NCBI GenBank assembly: GCA_012514415.1 | Contig: JAAZAH010000026.1 | Location: 1-15,534 of the forward strand | Direction of reading: 5' to 3' | Origin: Sandaracinaceae bacterium | Lineage (GTDB): Bacteria; Myxococcota_A; Polyangia; Polyangiales; Houyiibacteriaceae | Length of the DNA: 15,534 nucleotides | Shown here: positions 5,687 to 12,517 of the stretch, one piece after another | Layout of the letters: every line of letters starts with the position of its first letter | How positions within the stretch are numbered: the stretch's first letter is position 1 | Notes under the pieces: generated by a model | What the model was told of the DNA's origin: nothing | The model's input: only the letters and a program-made list of their open reading frames with translations | The model's database searches: none | Position numbers and translations under genes: made by a program

Positions 5687-8287
5687 TTACTCTTCCTCTT
5701 CGAGGCGAGCGAGCTCGCGGGCGAGCCGGGCGTCGAGTTCTTCATCCGAAATCGCCGGCGGCGCCTCGGCGTCATTGCGTTGTCCGCCCTTCGATCCGTC
5801 CGCGCGGAGCCTTCGGCCGACAAAGAAAACGCCTCCAGCCGCGAGGAGCGCGAGCCCGACGGGGAGCGCCCACGTCGCGCGATCGAGTCCCTCATCTGGC
5901 GGCACCGAAAGCGCCTTCACTCCGTAGAGCGCACGATAGCTCGCGATGATCCCTTCCTGCGTCTCGCCCACGGCCATGCGCGCGCGGATCTCGGCTCGCT
6001 TATCATCCGCCCAACCGCAGGCGCATGAATCGAGCGGAAGCCGCTCACACGCGCCGCATTGGCAAAGGAGTCGACTAAAGAGCTCTCGCTCCTCGGGATC
6101 TTCGATGGTCACACTCCCCGCATGAAGGCTCGACGACCCGCCTTGGGCGAGCGCAGGGCCCGGCATTCCAAGGCCAAGCGCAGCGAGCAAAAAGCAGATG
6201 CCAGCCACGGCTGGCGAGAGCGCCGGACGGCGGCGTGCGAGGCTCTCTCGAGCGACACGTCGCGGATCGGGAAGCTGCGCAAAAAGCGAGCCGAGGATGC
6301 CAATGATCCCACCGAGCCAAATCCAAAGCACAAACGGCCGCACCTTCACCTGAACGATCGCGCGCCGCGTTTCCGCGTCGAGCGCCGAGAGAATGACATA
6401 GAGATCTTCCCCGAGGCGTGTGCGGATCGAAACTTCGGTCGTCGGACTTTCGGGCGCCGCGCGGTAAATGTACTTCGCCGGGCTCACCGTCTGAAGGAGC
6501 TTGCCGTCTCGATACACCTCCATATCGACAAAGACCATGCGCTTTTCGGGATCGAGCTCAACCCGCGGCTGGGTGTAGCGGAGCGTGAACTTCCCCGCTT
6601 CCATGGTCTCGCCGGGCCGAACCGCCGCCTCGTACTCGGCATCCCACGATGCTCCCGCAAATCCGAGGTACATCAGCGCAACGCCGATATGAACAATGTA
6701 TCCGCCATACCGGCGCCGCGCCCGGAAGCTCACGCGCCTGAGCGCGCGAAGATAGCTCTCCTTCTTGGAGGAGACCCGCGCCGACGCGCCGCGGTGGAAT
6801 TCCTGGAGCACGCTCCCGATCACCAAAAAGACCGAAAACGTCGTGAGGAGGGGAGCGATCCCCAGAAAGGCCGCGAAAAGATCGCCCGCGCGCGTATCAA
6901 AAATTCGCGTCGCCTCGACGAAAGCCGGGCGATCAAAGCGCGCTCCGAGTGCGAGATGCGTGATCGCCGCCGCGAGTCCGAGGATCGAGGGCCATTTGAT
7001 GGCGTGAAGGAGCCCCTTCCCCGTCATCTTGCGCCAGGCGATCAGCGGCCCGAGTCCCGCAAGGAGGAGGAGCACAACCCCAAAAGGCGCGACGATCTGG
7101 TTGTAGGCCGCTGCTCCCCACGTCACCTCCTCACCGCGCAACCATTCACTCGCCAGCGGCGAGATGGTGAGGAAGAAGACGATCGCCATGATGGCGAGAA
7201 GGATCCAGTTGTTGAGGAGGAAGGCGAACTCGCGGCTCTTGAGCGAGACGATGTCGCGGCGGCCTTGAAGGAGGGGGAGCCGCCAGATCATCAAGCCAAA
7301 GGAAATCACGCTGATGAGCCCGATATAGACGATGAAATAGTTTCCGATATCGGATCGGGCGAAGCTGTGCACGCTCGCGATCAGCCCCGAGCGGGTCAGG
7401 AAGGTGCCAAAGATGACCATGACGAACGTGAGGATCATCAGGAAGACGTTCCAGACCTTCATCATCGAATAGCGCTCTTCGATGATCGCCGAGTGGAGGT
7501 AGGCCGTGGCGATGAGCCAAGGCATAAAGCTCGCGTTCTCGACCGGATCCCACGCCCAATAGCCGCCCCAGCCAAGTTCTTCGTACGACCACACGCATCC
7601 AAGAAGGAGCCCGATCGAGAGGAAGGTCCAGGCGATCATCACCCAGGGCCGCGCGAGATGGATCCACTCGCCCGAAAGCTTCCCCTTGATGAGCGCAGCA
7701 ATCACAATGGCGAAGGGGACGGCCCAGCCGACAAAGCCGAGATAGAGCGTCGGAGGGTGGATCATCATCCAATAGTTCTGCAGCAGCGGGTTCAGCCCAT
7801 TCCCATCGAGGGGCGGATCGGCAAGATGCGTCGCGAAGGCATTCGCCGATAGAAGCTGGAGAAGGATGAAGAAGATGACGATGCTCGAGAGCGTCGCGAG
7901 GATCAGCGGCTGGAGCGAGAGCTCGCGATCGCGGATCGTGAGGGTGAAAAGCGAGGCGTAGCCTCCAAGGAGGAACGTCCACCAGAGAAGCGAGCCGTCC
8001 TGCCCTCCCCAAAGCGAGGCGAGCAGATAGATCCACGGCATGGAGCGATCGCTATAGCGCTCGACGTAGATGATGCGAAAATCGTGCGTCAGGAAGGCGT
8101 AACCTAAGACAGCGACGCCTACGCCGAGAAGCGCCGTCGTCGCATGCATTCCGTAACGCGCGCCTTTCAGCAGCCCGAGTCCCCCGCGCGTCGCCGCGAG
8201 GGAAAGCGCGAAGGTGTACGCCGCCGAAAGGAGAGACAGCCCTAGGATGAGCTTGCCGAAGGTCGGGATATCGAAGTGGATCATCAT
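5687..8287 (-). CDS. ccmF: CcmF-CcmH fusion protein (System I cytochrome c heme lyase)
   Basis: The protein is 866 residues; E. coli CcmF is about 647. Residues 1-673 are a complete CcmF: WGGQDGSLLWW at 93-103, the WWD heme-handling motif YWAWDPVENAS from 243, and the four conserved histidines at 177 (MIHPP), 265, 307 and 533. These match E. coli His173, 261, 303 and 491. After the last CcmF helix (652-673) comes an Arg-rich cytosolic turn, a signal-peptide-like helix (692-715, ending ALA before Q), a CcmH-type domain and a final helix (803-827). The CcmH domain has Cys742, 744, 747, 755 and 757 instead of a plain LRCxxC. CcmF attaches heme to apocytochrome c in the periplasm; CcmH handles the CXXCH thiols. 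The frame is open to a TTG at 8353, but the ATG pair at 8287/8284 fits CcmF N-termini better; the SD is weak. ccmABCDE and ccmG are not in the window. Confidence 0.95.
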   Translation of the reverse strand: MMIHFDIPTFGKLILGLSLLSAAYTFALSLAATRGGLGLLKGARYGMHATTALLGVGVAVLGYAFLTHDFRIIYVERYSDRSMPWIYLLASLWGGQDGSLLWWTFLLGGYASLFTLTIRDRELSLQPLILATLSSIVIFFILLQLLSANAFATHLADPPLDGNGLNPLLQNYWMMIHPPTLYLGFVGWAVPFAIVIAALIKGKLSGEWIHLARPWVMIAWTFLSIGLLLGCVWSYEELGWGGYWAWDPVENASFMPWLIATAYLHSAIIEERYSMMKVWNVFLMILTFVMVIFGTFLTRSGLIASVHSFARSDIGNYFIVYIGLISVISFGLMIWRLPLLQGRRDIVSLKSREFAFLLNNWILLAIMAIVFFLTISPLASEWLRGEEVTWGAAAYNQIVAPFGVVLLLLAGLGPLIAWRKMTGKGLLHAIKWPSILGLAAAITHLALGARFDRPAFVEATRIFDTRAGDLFAAFLGIAPLLTTFSVFLVIGSVLQEFHRGASARVSSKKESYLRALRRVSFRARRRYGGYIVHIGVALMYLGFAGASWDAEYEAAVRPGETMEAGKFTLRYTQPRVELDPEKRMVFVDMEVYRDGKLLQTVSPAKYIYRAAPESPTTEVSIRTRLGEDLYVILSALDAETRRAIVQVKVRPFVLWIWLGGIIGILGSLFAQLPDPRRVARESLARRRPALSPAVAGICFLLAALGLGMPGPALAQGGSSSLHAGSVTIEDPEERELFSRLLCQCGACERLPLDSCACGWADDKRAEIRARMAVGETQEGIIASYRALYGVKALSVPPDEGLDRATWALPVGLALLAAGGVFFVGRRLRADGSKGGQRNDAEAPPAISDEELDARLARELARLEEEE

Positions 8288-8460
8288 CGCGCCGCTCGGC
8301 CGAGAGGGAAGTGCTGGGTCATGCGTATGAAACTGCGGCCGACATGCGCACAATGGCTTACGACCGATTCACGATGGGAACGAGGCAGCCCTCTCTATAT
8401 TCCCATCTGCCTCCCCGGTCGACCGGAGCGCGCATGGCCGATATAAGGCCCGAGGCGAAA

Positions 8461-8503
8461 TTTTGAAAGGAAAGCCGCGAACCATCGGCGAATTTTCGCG
8501 GCT
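8461..8503 (-). terminator. Possible terminator after the metal-dependent hydrolase gene; 8288-8590 is otherwise gene-free
   Basis: AGCCGCGAA (8473-8481) and TTCGCGGCT (8495-8503) form a perfect 9-bp stem with a 13-nt loop. On the minus strand the stem is followed by TTCCTTTCAAAA, a moderate U-rich tract. It lies 88 bp after the hydrolase stop. The remaining 8354-8460 presumably carries the ccm operon promoter. It contains the 12-bp palindrome CCGGTCGACCGG (8415-8426) and a GAGGCAG/CTGCCTC inverted pair (8382-8388/8407-8413), but I could not pick out -35/-10 boxes. Confidence 0.45.
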
Positions 8504-8590
8504 ACGGCGCGATGAGACGCGGTTTTCTGCCGCGCACGCAGCGAACGATCCTCGAATACGAGGTGCGGGCGGCATCCGAAAGATGTTCGC

Positions 8591-9421
8591 TCAAGCCGCC
8601 GCGCCCAGGTATTTTTCCTTCGCCTCCGCCACGATCGCGTCGTTATCGTGCTGATCGGGGTGGAAGTCGCGCCGATAGTACGCCTTGAAAAGCGGCCAAG
8701 TCCGGCGAATCGCGCCCTTTTTCCCAAAGAGCATCGAATACGCTTCAGCCCACGCGGGGAGATCGGCGATGGTTCCGCGCTTTTTGAGAATCAGCAGGGT
8801 GCGATACGCATTCAATACAGAGAAGAAGATGATCGTCCTCGTCATCATGCGCCGGCGAAGCTTTTCATCATCGACGACCTTTTTATAGACGTCGAAAGCA
8901 ACGGAGCGATGCTCGATCTCCTCGATCGCATGCCAGGCCCAGAACGCCGCGATGGTCGGGTGCATCCGCTCGAGCATGTCCGGGTTTTCGAGGATGGCGC
9001 TCGCGAGGAAGGCCGTGAGGTGTTCGAGCGCCACCGTATGCGCGAGGCATTCTTCGGGTGTGCTCATCTCCTTTACCTTGGCGATGCCCGCCTCAACCCT
9101 CTCTTCAACCATCTTGGCGAAGAATCCGCGCTCATCGAGAAAGCGGTTGAAGGCAAGGTGCTCCTTGGTATGCGCCGCCTCTTGGCCAACAAAGCCGCGT
9201 ACGCGCCTCCGGAGCTCGGGCTCGTCGATCCGATCCATGAAATGGCGGACACTGTCGATGAAGAAGCGCTCACCCGCCGGGAACGAGCCCGAGAGCGCCG
9301 TGAGAAGTCCCGTCAGGATGGGATTGTCTGCGGCCCAATTCTCGGGAATGTCCTCTCCGAACTCGAAGTCCATGCGGCGGACCTTGATCTGATGCGGCTC
9401 TCGAGTGCTGATCGTGCCCAT
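8591..9421 (-). CDS. PF10118-type metal-dependent hydrolase (ferritin-like helical protein)
   Basis: The 276-residue protein matches the COG3687/PF10118 'predicted metal-dependent hydrolase' family. Family members keep acidic and His residues on helices in a ferritin-like arrangement. The candidate metal ligands are Glu51, the QEAAHTKEH motif (80-88, with Glu81, His84 and His88), LEHL (Glu133, His134) and WHAIEEIEHRSVAFD (163-177, with Glu167, Glu168, Glu170 and His171). No signal peptide is evident. The biochemical reaction of the family is not firmly established. Members often sit with TetR regulators or lipid-metabolism genes. The start at 9421 is chosen over an upstream TTG because AAAGGG lies in ribosome-binding position. 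The gene is divergent from the TetR gene, and its promoter overlaps the paired operators. Confidence 0.85.
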   Translation of the reverse strand: MGTISTREPHQIKVRRMDFEFGEDIPENWAADNPILTGLLTALSGSFPAGERFFIDSVRHFMDRIDEPELRRRVRGFVGQEAAHTKEHLAFNRFLDERGFFAKMVEERVEAGIAKVKEMSTPEECLAHTVALEHLTAFLASAILENPDMLERMHPTIAAFWAWHAIEEIEHRSVAFDVYKKVVDDEKLRRRMMTRTIIFFSVLNAYRTLLILKKRGTIADLPAWAEAYSMLFGKKGAIRRTWPLFKAYYRRDFHPDQHDNDAIVAEAKEKYLGAAA

Positions 9422-9550
9422 GATGCTGCCCTTTCTGGATTTTGCGGGGATCCAAAACCCCGGTGATTTGAGGATGAACCGCGAGATACCACCGGCTCCG
9501 ATTGAAGAATTCGGTCTTGTCGCAGGCCAGGATGGCCCAAACAATGCGGA

Positions 9551-9610
9551 GACGGTACTCCCTGGTACCAATTGTTTAACGGGGCGTTTGTGGTACTGTC
9601 AAGTACCACA
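9551..9610. promoter_or_regulatory. Two matching palindromic operators in the TetR/hydrolase divergent promoter
   Basis: Site 1 (9589-9610) is TGTGGTACT, spacer GTCA, AGTACCACA, a perfect 9-bp-arm palindrome. Site 2 (9551-9572) is GACGGTACT, spacer CCCT, GGTACCAAT. It keeps the same GGTACT/GTACCA core and the same 4-bp spacer. The centres are 38 bp apart. Site 1 ends 9 bp before the TetR start codon. Such paired sites next to a tetR gene are the usual autoregulatory operators of the family. Confidence 0.7.
9574..9602 (-). promoter_or_regulatory. Probable sigma70-type promoter of the metal-dependent hydrolase gene
   Basis: On the minus strand a perfect TTGACA (9602-9597) lies in the centre of operator site 1. 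Seventeen nucleotides further on is TTAAAC (9579-9574), a weak -10. Repressor on site 1 would cover the -35 box, and on site 2 the region just past the start point. The leader to the ATG at 9421 would be about 145 nt. A facing + strand promoter for tetR (TTGTTT 9572-9577, N16, TACTGT 9594-9599) is possible but weaker. Confidence 0.5.
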
Positions 9611-9619
9611 CTGCAATTT

Positions 9620-10249
9620 ATGAGTCTCAGCACCCAAGAGAGCGCGCTTCATGCCGCGCAAGAGCCCCGCGAACGCCTTTTGAACGCCGCGCTCGAAGGC
9701 GTCGCGGAGGTCGGATGGGCCAACCTCACGATCTCCGAGCTCGTTCGCCGCGCCCGCGTCTCGAAGCGCACTTTCTACGAGCATTTCTCGACCAAAGACG
9801 AATGTCTCCTCGCCCTTTTCGAAGCCGTCTCGAGCGAGGTTCTCGATGAGCTCGAAGCCGCAAGCCAGCTCGTCCCCACCGGCGGGGGTCGGGTCGATGC
9901 GGGTGCGCGTTATTATCTCGAGTTGCTCCAGAACGAGCCCCAAATCGTCCGCACGCTTTTTCTCGAACTCCTTGCGCTAGGAAAAGAGGGCTGGAGCGTG
10001 CGACGAAAAGTGATGCGCCGTTTCGCCGAGTTCTTGATGCGTGAGATCAACGCGGCCGGCGCCGAGCCTCCCATCGATATTAACGTCGCCATGCTCATCG
10101 TCGGCGGAATCAACGAGACCACGCTCGAAGCGCTCGAAGAAGGCCGAGTCGATCGCCTCACCGACCTCATTGGCCCAATCTCTCGCGTCATTCGCGGTGT
10201 GATCGCCGTAAGCGGTGAGCTCGAGGAAGGCGCGAAGCCGCGGCGCTGA
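9620..10249 (+). CDS. TetR/AcrR family transcriptional regulator
   Basis: The 209-residue protein has a typical TetR N-terminal DNA-binding domain. A first helix (RERLLNAALEGVAEVGW, 17-33) is followed by the helix-turn-helix LTISELVRRARVSKRTFYEHF (36-56) and the capping segment STKDECLLALF. The rest (about 70-200) is a helical ligand-binding and dimerisation domain of unidentified specificity. TetR proteins usually repress a divergent gene and themselves until a small molecule binds. Here the partner is the metal-dependent hydrolase, and two palindromes lie in the shared 198-bp gap. The ATG at 9620 is used because a TTG at 9572 would place the operator inside the coding sequence. No clear Shine-Dalgarno precedes it, so the mRNA may be nearly leaderless. 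Confidence 0.93.
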   Translation: MSLSTQESALHAAQEPRERLLNAALEGVAEVGWANLTISELVRRARVSKRTFYEHFSTKDECLLALFEAVSSEVLDELEAASQLVPTGGGRVDAGARYYLELLQNEPQIVRTLFLELLALGKEGWSVRRKVMRRFAEFLMREINAAGAEPPIDINVAMLIVGGINETTLEALEEGRVDRLTDLIGPISRVIRGVIAVSGELEEGAKPRR

Positions 10250-10401
10250 GCGTCTTCGAAACGGAGAGCTTCCTGGGACTCCGATGGCGCAACCATCGGA
10301 AGCCGACTCCATCGAAAAGGCTCGCACCGGAGGCTTCGCTCCATCGCGGCGAGATCCCGCGAAATTCTTCGAGATCTCCCGAGACGCGCGAAACCGCATG
10401 C

Positions 10402-10431
10402 AAAAAAGCCCGCCTGACGGGCGGGCTCTTT
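10402..10431 (-). terminator. Intrinsic terminator of dnaK
   Basis: AGCCCGCC (10407-10414) and GGCGGGCT (10420-10427) form a GC-rich 8-bp stem with a 5-nt loop. On the minus strand it is followed by a run of T (from AAAAAA at 10402-10407), 28 bp after the dnaK stop. In the + direction it is followed by CTTTA, so it may also stop tetR transcription weakly. A second stem, CCGATGG (10281-10287) with CCATCGG (10293-10299), follows tetR without a T-run. Confidence 0.85.
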
Positions 10432-10454
10432 ATGCTGCGGCATCGTCGGCTGAG

Positions 10455-12338
10455 TTATTTCTCCTCGAACTCGGCGTCGATCACATCGTCGCCACCTTCG
10501 CTCGAGTCGCTGGACGCGCTCGATCCCGCGTCCGCACCGGCCGCGGCGCTATAGGCCTGCTCGGCGATCTCCTTCATCGCCGCCTCAAGCTCGGCGAGCC
10601 TCGGCGGGATGGCATCGTTATCCTCGCGGCTGATCGCATCCCGAAGCGCCTTCACCTTCTCGTCGATCTCGATGACCTTGGCCTGATCGAGCTTATCTTT
10701 CAGCTCTTCGAGGCTCTTCTCGACTTGGTAGCAGAGCTGATCTGCGCGGTTGCGCGTCTCAATCTGCTCGCGGCGCTTCTTATCCTCTTCCTCGTGCGCC
10801 TTGGCCTCGTCGATCATCTTCTGGACCTCTTCCTCGGAGAGACCCGAACCGGCCGTGATGGTGATCTTCTGATCCTTACCGGTCGCCTCATCGCGCGCCG
10901 TCACGTTCAAAATACCGTTGGCGTCAATATCGAAGGTGACCTTGATCTTGGGAACACCGCGCGGAGCGGGCGGGATGCCCTCGAGGTGGAAGCGTCCGAG
11001 GCTCTTATTGAGGCGCGCTTCGGCTCGCTCTCCCTGAAGGACGTGGATTTCGACCTTCGTCTGGTTGTCGTCCGCGGTCGAGTAGATCTCCTCCTTCTTG
11101 GTGGGGATCGTCGTATTGCGCGGGATCATCACCGTCATCACGCCGCCGAGCGTCTCGACACCGAGGCTGAGCGGGGTGACGTCAAGGAGGACGACATCCT
11201 TCACATCGCCGCTGAGCACGCCCGCTTGGACGGCAGCGCCGAGCGCGACGACCTCGTCCGGGTTCACGCCCCGATGCGGATCCTTGCCGAAGAACTTCTT
11301 CACCGTCTCCTGAACGAGTGGGATCCGGGTCGAACCTCCAACGAGGATCACCTCGTCGATGTCCGCGGCCGTCTTCTTCGCGTCCGCGAGCGCCTTTTTA
11401 CAGGGCTCAAGCGTGCGCTGAATCAGCGGCTCGATCATCGACTCGAGCTTTGCCCGGGTGAGCCGGATATTCATGTGCTTCGGACCCGACGCATCCGCGG
11501 TGAGGAAAGGGAGATTCACCTGCGTCTCGAATTTGCTCGACAGCTCGATCTTCGCCTGCTCGGCGGCGTCCTTCAGGCGCTGAAGGACCATCTTATCGTT
11601 CGCGACATCGATGCCGGTATCGCGCCGAAATTCCTCGATGAGATAATCGATGATCGCCTTATCGACATCATCTCCGCCGAGCTGTGTATCACCGTTGGTC
11701 GCGACGACGTCGACGACGTTACCGCCGACCTCGAGGATCGAAACATCGAAGGTCCCGCCGCCGAAGTCGTAAACGACGATGAGGTGGTCATCCTGCTTAT
11801 CGAGGCCGTAAGCGAGCGCGGCTGCGGTCGGTTCGTTGACGATCCGCTTGACATCGAGACCGGCGATTTTACCCGCATCCTTGGTCGCCTGGCGCTGAGA
11901 GTCGTTGAAATACGCCGGGACCGTGATCACGGCCTCGGTCACGCTCTCACCCAGATAATCCTCGGCCGCCTTCTTGAGCTTGCGGAGGACGTGTGCGCTC
12001 ACCTCGGGCGCCGCGATGCTCTTATCGCGGACCTTAAAGCCGATGTCTCCATTCGGACGACGCTCGAGTTGATACGGCACCCGTTCCTTGGCGACATCGA
12101 CCTCGTCGTAGCGTCGACCGATGAAACGCTTGGCGGAGAAGATGGTGCCCTCGGGGTTGGTGATCGATTGGCGCTTGGCGATCTGTCCGACAAGGACCTC
12201 ACCCAGATCGTCCCAAGCGACGATCGACGGCGTCACGCGATCACCTTCCTCGTTGACGATGACTTTGGGATCTTTGCCCTCCATCACCGCCACGACGCTG
12301 TTGGTCGTTCCGAGATCGATTCCGATGATCTTGCCCAT
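10455..12338 (-). CDS. dnaK: Chaperone protein DnaK (Hsp70)
   Basis: The 627-residue protein is a full-length Hsp70 (E. coli 638). It has the N-terminal phosphate loop IGIDLGTTNSVV, EPTAAALAYGLD, the second phosphate motif VYDFGGGTFDVSIL and VGGSTRIPLV in the ATPase domain. The conserved linker reaches DVTPLSLG from Asp386. The beta-sandwich substrate domain, helical lid and Ser/Gly-rich tail ending DDVIDAEFEEK follow. DnaK binds hydrophobic stretches of unfolded clients in the cytosol, cycling with DnaJ and GrpE. Neither partner gene is in the window; dnaK stands alone with its own terminator. The start is supported by GGAG 9 nt before the ATG. I see no CIRCE element and no clear sigma32 promoter in the 179-bp gap to the divergent flippase gene. 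Confidence 0.98.
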   Translation of the reverse strand: MGKIIGIDLGTTNSVVAVMEGKDPKVIVNEEGDRVTPSIVAWDDLGEVLVGQIAKRQSITNPEGTIFSAKRFIGRRYDEVDVAKERVPYQLERRPNGDIGFKVRDKSIAAPEVSAHVLRKLKKAAEDYLGESVTEAVITVPAYFNDSQRQATKDAGKIAGLDVKRIVNEPTAAALAYGLDKQDDHLIVVYDFGGGTFDVSILEVGGNVVDVVATNGDTQLGGDDVDKAIIDYLIEEFRRDTGIDVANDKMVLQRLKDAAEQAKIELSSKFETQVNLPFLTADASGPKHMNIRLTRAKLESMIEPLIQRTLEPCKKALADAKKTAADIDEVILVGGSTRIPLVQETVKKFFGKDPHRGVNPDEVVALGAAVQAGVLSGDVKDVVLLDVTPLSLGVETLGGVMTVMIPRNTTIPTKKEEIYSTADDNQTKVEIHVLQGERAEARLNKSLGRFHLEGIPPAPRGVPKIKVTFDIDANGILNVTARDEATGKDQKITITAGSGLSEEEVQKMIDEAKAHEEEDKKRREQIETRNRADQLCYQVEKSLEELKDKLDQAKVIEIDEKVKALRDAISREDNDAIPPRLAELEAAMKEIAEQAYSAAAGADAGSSASSDSSEGGDDVIDAEFEEK

Positions 12339-12398
12339 CCTTTTATTCTCCGCGTTTCGTTGTGACTGGAATTGAACCAGTGTGTTCGTGTGGCCAAG

Positions 12399-12426
12399 AA
12401 CCTAATCATCGCCTGCGCCCGGTCAA
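12399..12426 (-). promoter_or_regulatory. Candidate dnaK promoter
   Basis: On the minus strand TTGACC (12426-12421) is followed after 16 nt by TAGGTT (12404-12399), a poor -10 match. It would give a leader of roughly 55 nt. It is the best sigma70-like pair I can see between dnaK and the flippase gene; a heat-shock sigma could read something else here. Confidence 0.3.
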
Positions 12427-12517
12427 GATCGCAGGCGGATCTTCTCTCGCTTCGGCTTCGCGGCTGAGAAGGATTTTTGACGGAAAGCCAACTGGGGCCC
12501 TATGGCTCGCTTGGCGT

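Noticed and set aside
8288..8353. Longer CcmF start at the TTG at 8353
   Set aside because: The extra 22 residues are hydrophilic, Cys/His/Pro-rich and unlike CcmF N-termini, which begin close to the first membrane helix; the ATG pair at 8287/8284 fits.
10215..12365. Long + strand frame (716 codons) opposite dnaK, and another (6059-7852) opposite ccmF
   Set aside because: Both are antisense shadows of well-recognised genes, with charged low-complexity translations caused by high GC3 codon usage.
12339..12420. Possible tRNA gene on the minus strand upstream of dnaK
   Set aside because: Only a T-arm is recognisable. The 3' acceptor strand would be CACAACG and no partner CGTTGTG exists in the right range; the anticodon position does not pair.
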